Origin: JAWXVE01 sp044425575
GTDB lineage: Bacteria > Bacillota > Clostridia > Lachnospirales > Lachnospiraceae
Direction of reading: 5' to 3'
Length of the DNA: 43,054 bases
NCBI GenBank assembly: GCA_044425575.1
Contig: JAWXVE010000009.1
Location: forward strand, 1-43,054
Shown: positions 23,914-30,521 of the stretch, piece by piece
How positions within the stretch are numbered: position 1 is the first letter of the stretch
Layout of the letters: each line of letters begins with the position of its first letter
Position numbers and translations under genes: made by a program
Notes under the pieces: generated by a model
The model's database searches: none
What the model saw: the letters and a program-made list of their open reading frames with translations, nothing else
Told to the model about the DNA's origin: nothing

Positions 23914-24933
23914 TTATTCAGCAGTTGCTAAAATTGCTTGAGTAGTAAGCTCTAACATATCAACAGTAGTGGAAAGATTCGGATTCACGTTAGCTGGTAG
24001 TGCTATAAAAGTTCCATTTTGAACCGCTGAAAGTCCTGACCAAAGTGGATTTTCTTTGTAACTTTCAATAGCAGCGGCACGTTCTTCTTCGTCAGTTGCA
24101 CTTAAAATAACAAAGATTAAATCTGGATCTGCTGCTGTTATTTCTTCCATGTCATAGGTCACAAAACTACCGCTGTCAGAACCTGGTAGGTCATCTGGAA
24201 TAATATTTTCAATTTCAAGTAAGAGCAACATTGAGCCATAACCACTCGCATTAATTGCAGCACTAATTGTATCTCCTTCTTGTATAATCAATGCTGTTTT
24301 AATATCAGTACTATCTGCTACTGTTGCTGCACGTTCTGCCGCAAGTTCAGTAATATATTCTTTATAATCATTCCCTATTTCTTCTTTGCCAAGTACATTG
24401 CCTAGATAAGGTATTAAGTCTACAATCGATATTTCTCCAGATAAATCAGAATCGAAGTAATAAACAGCTGCACCACTAAGTTCTAACGATTCTTCAAGAG
24501 CTGTGTGTGTTCTAGCCTGTGCAATAATTAAATCTGGTTGTAATTCATAAATTGTTTCCATATTTAGGCTACTTGTAGAACCGATGGATGGTAAATCAAG
24601 AATTTCACTATCGATTTTATATGCTGAAACCTTACCAACTTGTGGGATTTCTAAAATTCTAAGTGCTTCTGAAGCTGCAGAAGTAAGTGCAATTACACGT
24701 TCTGGATTGGCTGGAATTTCAACTTCACGACCAAGTGCATCCGTAACTATATAACTAGTTAGTTCTTCCACAGATTCTTCCTCTTTTTCTTCTACACTTT
24801 CTTCCACGTCTACCGTTTCTACAACCTCTTGTGTAGTTGCTGCTGTATCACCTGTTTCTCCATCGCTACAAGCAACCATTACAAATACCATAGTTAATGC
24901 CATAATCATTGTAATCATTTTTTTTGAATTCAT
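23914..24933 (-). CDS. Fe-siderophore/corrinoid-type binding lipoprotein
   Basis: A 339-aa type III periplasmic-binding-protein (FepB/BtuF-like) lipoprotein: signal with lipobox VMVAC, an acidic linker very rich in Glu and Val (about residues 35-60), then TDALGREVEIPANPERVIAL, the classic opening of the fold, and the EITAADPDLIFVILSAT motif of the second lobe. It delivers substrate to the FecCD permease encoded next. AAGGAG lies before the ATG. No clear haem or metal ligand cluster can be picked out, so substrate remains open between ferric-siderophore, cobamide and haem. Confidence 0.92.
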   Translation of the reverse strand: MNSKKMITMIMALTMVFVMVACSDGETGDTAATTQEVVETVDVEESVEEKEEESVEELTSYIVTDALGREVEIPANPERVIALTSAASEALRILEIPQVGKVSAYKIDSEILDLPSIGSTSSLNMETIYELQPDLIIAQARTHTALEESLELSGAAVYYFDSDLSGEISIVDLIPYLGNVLGKEEIGNDYKEYITELAAERAATVADSTDIKTALIIQEGDTISAAINASGYGSMLLLLEIENIIPDDLPGSDSGSFVTYDMEEITAADPDLIFVILSATDEEERAAAIESYKENPLWSGLSAVQNGTFIALPANVNPNLSTTVDMLELTTQAILATAE

Positions 24934-25003
24934 TTTTTTCTCCTTTTTCTTTGTAAATATATTTTATGATGTTGGGACCAAAAGCTTATTTTAAAATCTT
25001 GAG

Positions 25004-25780
25004 TTAACATATCCGAGACGGTATCACAACATTTCTACAACATGGTTTTGGGCGACAAACGTGGGCGTGAACCCCATACACATCCCGAATATTTTGCTCA
25101 CTTATAACTTGATCACTATGACCAAAGTCAAAAACTTTACCATCTTTCATTAAGTAAATTTTATCAGAAACCTCAATAGCATGATTAATATCATGGAAAA
25201 CTGCGATAACTGTTTTAGCGAACTCTTCTTTTAAACCTTTTACTATGTTAATCAACTGACATTGATATCGTATATCCATGTAAGTGACTGGTTCATCTAA
25301 TAAAATAATCGGTGTATCTTGTGCTAAAACCATAGCAATCCACACTCTCTGGCGTTCACCTCCTGAAAGTTTTTCAACATCTATATGCACATATTCAGAT
25401 AAGCTCATATAATCGATTGCCCATTTAATTTTTGCTTTATCTTCTTTGTTCGTAAGCCAGCCAGACTTTTGGTAAGGTGCACGACCTAGTGATACAAGCT
25501 CCCAAACACTAACGCCGTTCATTTTCTCTTGAAATTGAGGCAAGAATGCAATTTGTTTCGCTAGCTCTTTATTTGATAAATTGTTTATAGATGTGTTGGT
25601 AATCATTACCTTACCATTTTTACTTGGTAAAATACCACAAATAACACGAAGTAAAGTCGATTTTCCACACCCATTAGGGCCTATGAGTGATATAACTTCA
25701 CCGGAATCCGCAGAAAAATTTATATTTTTAAGCACTTCTTTTTCTTTATATGCAAAATTTAAATCTGTAACTTTAATCAT
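25004..25780 (-). CDS. FepC-like ABC ATPase with Cys-rich tail
   Basis: A 258-aa ATPase with Walker A GPNGCGKST, signature LSGGERQRV, Walker B IILLDEPVTYMD and switch HDIN, as in FhuC/FepC/BtuD. It is the first gene of the importer unit; the next is the lipoprotein gene. The C-terminus is odd: after VHAHV it ends CRPKPCCRNVVIPSRIC, four cysteines in 17 residues, where most relatives end in an Arg-Pro-rich tail. With similar Cys-rich ends on the ArsR protein and the binding-protein-like protein, this suggests metal sensing or a shared metal ligand. A 20-bp palindrome lies 31 bases upstream of the ATG. Confidence 0.92.
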   Translation of the reverse strand: MIKVTDLNFAYKEKEVLKNINFSADSGEVISLIGPNGCGKSTLLRVICGILPSKNGKVMITNTSINNLSNKELAKQIAFLPQFQEKMNGVSVWELVSLGRAPYQKSGWLTNKEDKAKIKWAIDYMSLSEYVHIDVEKLSGGERQRVWIAMVLAQDTPIILLDEPVTYMDIRYQCQLINIVKGLKEEFAKTVIAVFHDINHAIEVSDKIYLMKDGKVFDFGHSDQVISEQNIRDVYGVHAHVCRPKPCCRNVVIPSRIC

Positions 25781-25810
25781 AAATGTTCTCTTTCCACGTA
25801 ATGAATCAAT

Positions 25811-25830
25811 TAGTTAGCTTCAGCTAACTA
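25811..25830. promoter_or_regulatory. Palindromic operator upstream of the importer
   Basis: TAGTTAGCT-TC-AGCTAACTA is a perfect inverted repeat with 9-bp arms and a 2-bp centre, between arsR and the ATPase gene. The same core, TTAGCT-nn-AGCTAA, recurs at 29207-29220 before the trio operon. The 2-nt centre and lack of a U-run exclude a terminator. The ArsR protein encoded next door is the natural candidate binder. Confidence 0.6.
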
Positions 25831-25841
25831 CTAGTTTTAAT

Positions 25842-25865
25842 AAAAAGCCTCCCATGAAGCTCTTT
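25842..25865 (-). terminator. Terminator after arsR
   Basis: On the minus strand AAAGAGCTTC and GAGGCTTTTT pair over 10 bp (two G-U pairs) with a 4-nt loop and a U-rich 3' arm continuing as ATT. It lies shortly after the arsR stop, so arsR is probably transcribed alone and the importer has its own promoter. Confidence 0.75.
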
Positions 25866-25888
25866 ACAATAGTTCTGAGTATAATAAT

Positions 25889-26203
25889 CTAACAATCACA
25901 AGCTTTGTCATGTTGCTGACCACATTCGTTCGTAGGCTCTTGGTTTGCCATATCTAGAAGATGCATGCCAAGGATTGATAACGATTGTCGATTTACGGAA
26001 TAATGCGTATAATATCCTCTCTTGTCACCAGTTACTAATCCAGCTTTTCGTAAGATCTGTAAATGTTGTGACACTGCTGGTTTTGTCATGTCTAGTTTTT
26101 TTGCCAAGCCACCAACACACCAGTTTTTTTCGAGTAATGCACATATTATTTTGTATCTTGACCCATCACCAAGTGCTTTAAATGAATTATTAATTTCCAA
26201 CAT
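25889..26203 (-). CDS. ArsR/SmtB-family metalloregulator with Cys-rich tail
   Basis: A 104-aa winged-helix repressor. The recognition region is KLDMTKPAVSQHLQILRKAGLV, followed by the wing GDKRGYYTHYSV. The alpha-3 position where ArsR and CadC carry CxC reads NWCVGG, with one cysteine (Cys29). The C-terminus adds Cys94, His98, Cys102 and Cys104 (ECGQQHDKACDC), a likely metal site. Members repress transporter or detoxification genes until metal binds. Here it lies between the importer and the GTPase trio, with a palindrome upstream of each unit. It has its own promoter (26234-26262) and terminator. The inducing metal is unknown. Confidence 0.88.
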   Translation of the reverse strand: MLEINNSFKALGDGSRYKIICALLEKNWCVGGLAKKLDMTKPAVSQHLQILRKAGLVTGDKRGYYTHYSVNRQSLSILGMHLLDMANQEPTNECGQQHDKACDC

Positions 26204-26233
26204 CTACAAACCCTCTTTCCGTAATATGTTTTT

Positions 26234-26262
26234 AATATACCCTTTTGCTTCATATACGTCAA
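26234..26262 (-). promoter_or_regulatory. Sigma-A promoter for arsR
   Basis: On the minus strand TTGACG (26257-26262) is 17 bp from TATATT (26234-26239), about 30 bases before the ATG. Half-sites resembling AGTTAG flank the -35, so self-regulation is possible. Confidence 0.7.
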
Positions 26263-26292
26263 GTTAGTAATTAAGTGTCTTAGTTATTTGAA

Positions 26293-27285
26293 TTACAATA
26301 TATCGCCGCGCTTTAGATGTTCTCGATAGTTAAGCAACGTTTCATTTAATTGGTTTAATTCATGTAATTTTTCTTTTTCTTGATTAGATGTTTTAATAAT
26401 TTTGTGCATACCACCATTTTTAATAACGACACGTTTATTGGCACTAAGTGCTAGAACTGGGTCGTGGGTTGCAATTAAGATGATTTTTTCTGCCTTAATC
26501 AGCAAGTCTAATGCTGTTTGACGATGAATACCAGCATTTTCAATTTCATCTATCAATACAATAGGTGAAGTAGATAAATATGCAGTATCTGCTATCATAA
26601 GTGCACGAGATTGCCCTCCACTAAGGGAAGTTATGGGCATATCTTGGGAAATCGGTTCGCCCGCTAAACGGTTAGCAGCTTTGATAATAAAATCTTTTTT
26701 TTGCTCGTAATCTGTAACAAGCCTACTTTCGCAATGGACTTTAATAAATTCCCCAACCGAAATATCCATAACAAAATTCATATTTTGCGAAAGTTGTGCC
26801 ACCAGCTTATGTTCTATGGAAAAACGCCACTGTTTTGGTGGAACCTCTCCATTAATTAAAATTTGCCGTTTGGTCGGTGTATCTTTTTGTGCAAGCCACT
26901 CTATATCTCCTAATAACCTGCTTTTCCCAGAACCTGTAGGCCCAACGATTGCAACCACATCTCCTTTTAAAAGTTCAAGGGTAATGTTTTCCTTAGAACC
27001 ATCTTTGTGTTGACCACCCACTATAGTGATTGAATCAATTTTTCGACTGGTTATTTCTTTTCGCTCGTTCATATTTTCAATGTAGTTCACAAAAAGAGAA
27101 GGTAGTTTTTCTTTTTCAAGTCCTATTTGTTCAAGCTCAAACTGATCTAGTCGGTCAATCCATTCAATAACAGTTAATTGTTCATCCTTTTGTGGAACTA
27201 CAAGTGCAAAGGATTCAAAAAAACCGTCTATAAACGAATGTGTTTCATATAAGGAGCATATTTTTTGATTTATAATATCACTCAC
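26293..27285 (-). CDS. Soluble ABC-type ATPase without membrane partner
   Basis: A 330-aa protein with an unrecognised N-terminal region of about 100 residues, then an ABC ATPase core: Walker A GPTGSGKSR, signature SLSGGQSRAL, Walker B PIVLIDEIENAG and switch IATHD. Helices between Walker A and signature differ from importer ATPases, and no permease gene is paired with it, so it is probably a soluble ATPase. The GTG start overlaps the GTPase stop (GTGA) with GGAGG eight bases upstream, so these two are coupled. As the last of the trio it may drive conformational change in the binding-protein-like partner or load metal into a target. Precise function unknown. Confidence 0.7.
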   Translation of the reverse strand: MSDIINQKICSLYETHSFIDGFFESFALVVPQKDEQLTVIEWIDRLDQFELEQIGLEKEKLPSLFVNYIENMNERKEITSRKIDSITIVGGQHKDGSKENITLELLKGDVVAIVGPTGSGKSRLLGDIEWLAQKDTPTKRQILINGEVPPKQWRFSIEHKLVAQLSQNMNFVMDISVGEFIKVHCESRLVTDYEQKKDFIIKAANRLAGEPISQDMPITSLSGGQSRALMIADTAYLSTSPIVLIDEIENAGIHRQTALDLLIKAEKIILIATHDPVLALSANKRVVIKNGGMHKIIKTSNQEKEKLHELNQLNETLLNYREHLKRGDIL

Positions 27286-27968
27286 TGATCAATCCTCCTT
27301 ACATTACCCATATTGAATTCTTCGCCAATGCGCGTTTCGCCAAGGCAATACGAACAAAGTGCGGCTGGCATTTGAAACCGTAAGCTTAATGCTTCTGGAA
27401 TATCATTTAGTTCTTCATCCTCATCAATTGCTTCAGTTAAAACCGAGCAACCTTGTCCAGTTACACCATTTACTATTAAAATAAATGCCCTCGGATTGCA
27501 CTGACGAACATAAAATGCAAACACTTCTCGTTCTGCTTGCGAAACAATATCACCCTTTGTAATAACAACAACGTCAGCCATTTTTAACATGGGACCAATT
27601 TTCCTTGGGGTTCTAGCACCAATTAAATTATCTATAACACAAATCCCTGTCACATTTTTTAGATGTGGCGAGCACCGATTGCAAAGTCCAGCACTCTCGA
27701 TAATTAAAATATCAAGCTTTTGGCATTCCCCCCATTGAATGCAATATTCCACATTGGATGCGAAATAATGATCAGGGCACAAATTCCCTGAAAGTCCAGC
27801 AAGCACTGGAATGTTGTTTGCTTTATATAGCTTATCATCTTCTGTCATTAAACAGTCAAGTTTGATTACTCCAGCCGTGAGACATTGTTTAGTATACTCT
27901 CGAATCATGTGCAAAATTACAGATGTTTTGCCAGAGGAAGGCGGTCCAGAAATTGTCATTAATCGCAT
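27282..27968 (-). CDS. UreG/HypB-like metallochaperone GTPase
   Basis: A G3E-type P-loop GTPase (PF02492-like) of about 228 aa: Walker A SGPPSSGKTSV at the N-terminus, base-recognition ITKGD, and switch region with IIESAGLCNRCSPH. Three Cys sites could bind metal: the CNRC pair, CPDHYF, and CSYCLGE near the C-terminus. Relatives (HypB, UreG, CobW) deliver nickel or cobalt/zinc to enzymes. No urease or hydrogenase gene is in the window. The ATG at 27968 has GGGGTG upstream and overlaps the preceding gene by 10 bp; a GTG at 27977 is possible. It probably works with the two flanking proteins. Confidence 0.78.
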   Translation of the reverse strand: MRLMTISGPPSSGKTSVILHMIREYTKQCLTAGVIKLDCLMTEDDKLYKANNIPVLAGLSGNLCPDHYFASNVEYCIQWGECQKLDILIIESAGLCNRCSPHLKNVTGICVIDNLIGARTPRKIGPMLKMADVVVITKGDIVSQAEREVFAFYVRQCNPRAFILIVNGVTGQGCSVLTEAIDEDEELNDIPEALSLRFQMPAALCSYCLGETRIGEEFNMGNVRRIDQ

Positions 27969-28996
27969 GCACAGCACCCCGTACCGCGATTCTGTTTTTT
28001 GTTAATATTGTGTGATGCATTCGTATGAATTTCTTCAGTATTATCATACATAATTTGGTTTAAATGGGCATTTAGTTCACCAACTGAATTATTAAAAATA
28101 AAATCCCACCCCATCCACGCATAAGGTTTTTCAGTTTCTTCTGTAGTTACACACGCTTCATGGGTGAATCCAACTTTGGAGAAAATTTTGCCAATTTCTG
28201 GGCTTAATAAAAATCTTGCAAATTCTTGAAGACCTTCAGATGCACTTGCTTTGGTCAACAAAACTATAGGATTGACAGATGCCCCTTCTTTCGGATACAC
28301 GACTTCAAGGTTCTTATTCAGTTTAATCATTTTAGCAAAAGACACTGGAATAACAGAAACTTCTGGTGATTCACCTTTCTTTGCACCAGCAAGCTTTACC
28401 ATTTCTGCAGGGTGCAAACGACTTTTAACACTCTTTCCAAGCTTAGCAATAGCTTGCTCTCCACCCAACTGGTAAACAGGGAATAACACACCTTCACAAA
28501 AAGAGCGTTCATCTTTTCCACGATAACTTACGCGTCGATTATAACAATCTTTTGTTAAATCTAGCCATTGGGTAGGCGTTGGAAGTTCTGGGATTCTTGT
28601 TTTGTCCACTAGAAAGACTAATGGGTTAAAGGCTAAAATATCATAATAATCTTCTGGATCATATAGCCCAACAGATTGAAAAAGTTCACTATTTTTATTT
28701 TTATTTACACTTTTAAAACAACCTTTTGATCTGAAATTTTCAATAAAATCTTTATGAAAAAATTTACCTACACCAGGAGCTAGAATAATGTCTGGAAAAT
28801 CATCACTAGACTTCATTTGGGAGATTTTTTCAAATACATTTTCTTGCATAACAGCATTCGAAATAATCTGATAAGAAATATTTTCACCTGTTTGTTCACA
28901 AATTTCATTCACCTTATCTACAAGCAGCTTTTCTAGTTGAACTTTTAGCGGACAAGGAAGAAGCATTAGAATATTAACATCTAAATATTTACTCAT
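27959..28996 (-). CDS. Cytosolic binding-protein-like protein ending in CCACD
   Basis: A 345-aa protein with the two-lobe fold of type 2 extracellular binding proteins (Fe3+/sulfate/molybdate class), as judged from DDFPDIILAPGVGKFF, YYDILAFNPLVFLVD, QWLDLTKDCYNRRVSYRG and GLQEFARFLLSPEIGKIF. Unlike true binding proteins it has no signal peptide: the N-terminus MSKYLDVNILMLLPCPLK lacks a Lys-rich head plus long hydrophobic core. The C-terminus ends TGCCACD, a likely metal-binding tail. It is the first gene of the trio, with GAGG before the ATG and a strong promoter about 300 bp upstream. I infer an intracellular metal or metallocofactor carrier; the ligand is unknown. Confidence 0.7.
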   Translation of the reverse strand: MSKYLDVNILMLLPCPLKVQLEKLLVDKVNEICEQTGENISYQIISNAVMQENVFEKISQMKSSDDFPDIILAPGVGKFFHKDFIENFRSKGCFKSVNKNKNSELFQSVGLYDPEDYYDILAFNPLVFLVDKTRIPELPTPTQWLDLTKDCYNRRVSYRGKDERSFCEGVLFPVYQLGGEQAIAKLGKSVKSRLHPAEMVKLAGAKKGESPEVSVIPVSFAKMIKLNKNLEVVYPKEGASVNPIVLLTKASASEGLQEFARFLLSPEIGKIFSKVGFTHEACVTTEETEKPYAWMGWDFIFNNSVGELNAHLNQIMYDNTEEIHTNASHNINKKQNRGTGCCACD

Positions 28997-29090
28997 TATT
29001 AATCCTCAATTCTGAGCGACCTGCGCATAAGCGGTCAATCAGCTCTTTGAAGCGATAACAAAACTGACATGCAGTTACCCATCTATCCAC
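28989..29090 (-). CDS. Possible 33-aa Cys-containing leader peptide
   Basis: A GTG-started frame reads VDRWVTACQFCYRFKELI and ends SELRINNE, with its stop codon overlapping the next gene's ATG by 8 bp, the arrangement of translational coupling. It has a CQFC pair and Cys22, matching the Cys-rich theme of the cluster. No good ribosome binding site precedes the GTG, and the frame is open a little further upstream, so it may instead be the tail of a decayed gene. Local GC is higher than the surroundings. Confidence 0.3.
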   Translation of the reverse strand: MDRWVTACQFCYRFKELIDRLCAGRSELRINNE

Positions 29091-29093
29091 AAA

Positions 29094-29123
29094 ACTATTT
29101 ATTGTCGCTCTTCAATAAATAGT
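29094..29123 (-). other. 11-bp perfect hairpin in the trio leader
   Basis: ACTATTTATTG (29094-29104) and CAATAAATAGT (29113-29123) form a perfect stem with an 8-nt loop, followed on the minus strand by TTTTG. It is in the 300-nt untranslated leader of the trio operon and could act as an attenuator, although the stem is AT-rich and the U-run short. Confidence 0.45.
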
Positions 29124-29206
29124 CGTATAAAATATTAGAACGTCAGAGTGATCTTGTGCACTACCCCCCTTACTTAAATTTATGTGGCTATCTTATTACT
29201 TTCCGA

Positions 29207-29220
29207 TTAGCTATAGCTAA
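29207..29220. promoter_or_regulatory. Second copy of the palindromic operator
   Basis: TTAGCTATAGCTAA is a perfect 14-bp palindrome that matches the core of the one at 25811-25830, differing only in the two central bases. It lies about 80 bp downstream of the trio promoter, a position from which a bound repressor could block elongation. Confidence 0.55.
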
Positions 29221-29307
29221 CTTTTATGCTCAAAAATCCCTTTCCTATGGATATTTAAGCAATTTAAATTAGTATTTGCTGAATTGAATTAGCAATCGCT
29301 TAATCAG

Positions 29308-29336
29308 ATGATAGCATTGTACTTTTACTTTGTCAA
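29308..29336 (-). promoter_or_regulatory. Strong sigma-A promoter for the metal trio
   Basis: On the minus strand TTGACA (29331-29336) is 17 bp from TATCAT (29308-29313). Transcription should start near 29301, giving a leader of about 300 nt before the ATG at 28996. An imperfect inverted repeat TTAAGCGATTGCTAA follows at the start site. In the gap 28997-29412 nothing else is evident beyond the palindrome, hairpin and short frame listed separately. Confidence 0.8.
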
Positions 29337-29412
29337 TATAAAAATCTCACCAATTATAAATATATATACATGTTTTCTAAACCTACTCCGTTTCAGTTCT
29401 CGCAAGTAAATA

Positions 29413-30489
29413 TTATTTATTCAGCAAAATTTCCACAATTCTAGGAAATTCCCACGTATAATTATACCGATTCATTAATGCAAAATCTTGCCCGCCATTA
29501 TCCCACCAAATATACGTAATCTGATTGTCTCTCATTAACGTTGTATAATATTGTACCCACGCTTCTCTAGCTTCATCATTTTGTTTATAGACACATCCAA
29601 ATTCTGTAATCATTACTGGAATATGATTGTCAATAAATTGTTCTTTCAATGCTTCTACCGTCTCTACTAAACCTTCTATATCGCTTGCATTGTCCGCACT
29701 CCACTCATCTGTCCCATACTCATTTTGTGCAAATTGATACGGTTCATAAGAATGCACGGAAACAATAATATATTCATCTTCTGGAATCTCCAATTCTAAT
29801 GATGCTTGATATCTACCTGCATATGGTTCAATCATTAAATACCTTGTACGGTTCTCTCCGCCACTCTCCCGTATTACATCAACAAATTTTTGATTTAGCT
29901 CATTAATGACTTGTACCATCTCATCATTTCCATTGGTCCACTCTAGAGATGTATCTTGCAATCTCGGCTCATTCATTACTTCAAATATTAGGTGCTCATC
30001 TACATCGGAAAAACGCTCTGCTACTTGTTGCCAAATAGCCGTCAGTATTGTTTCCGTCTCATCTTCTTTTTCTTTCGTAGGAATAACCCATGATTCATGA
30101 TGTGTATTTAAAATAATATAAAGGTCATGAGATAGTCCCATGCGAACTACTTCTTCTACTCGATTAAGCCATAGCTCATCAATAGTTCCGTTCTCATCAA
30201 TATGCTCTTCCCAAGAGACAGGAATACGTACAACTCCAAAACCTGCCTCCTTTACCATTTCAAATAGTTCATCTGTTATCTGCGGATTATTCCAGGCCAT
30301 TTCATACGCAGCCACATCAGCATCTTCCAGATAAAGACTAATTCCGGTGGAATCTAAGGCGTTTCCAAAGTTAATGCCAACACCCATATTATTTACAAAT
30401 CGAATATGCTTATTTTGTACATATTCATTACGCATATATAGAATACCAAACAACATCACAATCGCACCTAACCAATATAGTTTTTTCAT
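29413..30489 (-). CDS. GH5 endoglucanase, membrane-anchored
   Basis: A 358-aa glycoside hydrolase family 5 enzyme with one N-terminal hydrophobic anchor (about residues 4-18). The opening MGVGINFGNALD, the GVVRIPVSWEEH segment, acid/base Glu174 in FEVMNEPR and nucleophile Glu296 in MITEFGC define the catalytic site; HSYEPYQF is also typical. The ATG at 30489 follows GAGGTG by five bases; a GTG six bases earlier is weaker. It is the last gene of the polysaccharide operon, directly after the synthase, the position of the cellulase in bacterial cellulose operons (BcsZ; CcsZ in clostridia), where it trims or edits the nascent chain. Confidence 0.9.
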   Translation of the reverse strand: MKKLYWLGAIVMLFGILYMRNEYVQNKHIRFVNNMGVGINFGNALDSTGISLYLEDADVAAYEMAWNNPQITDELFEMVKEAGFGVVRIPVSWEEHIDENGTIDELWLNRVEEVVRMGLSHDLYIILNTHHESWVIPTKEKEDETETILTAIWQQVAERFSDVDEHLIFEVMNEPRLQDTSLEWTNGNDEMVQVINELNQKFVDVIRESGGENRTRYLMIEPYAGRYQASLELEIPEDEYIIVSVHSYEPYQFAQNEYGTDEWSADNASDIEGLVETVEALKEQFIDNHIPVMITEFGCVYKQNDEAREAWVQYYTTLMRDNQITYIWWDNGGQDFALMNRYNYTWEFPRIVEILLNK

Positions 30490-30521
30490 AGACACCTCAA
30501 TTTGCCAACTTGCTATTTTGA

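Noticed and set aside
25811..25830. Palindrome as a transcription terminator
   Set aside because: Its 2-nt centre cannot form a loop and no U-run follows; the real terminator is at 25842-25865.
28997..29301. Known riboswitch (cobalamin, TPP, NiCo) in the trio leader
   Set aside because: I looked for their conserved boxes by eye and did not find them; a covariance search was not possible.
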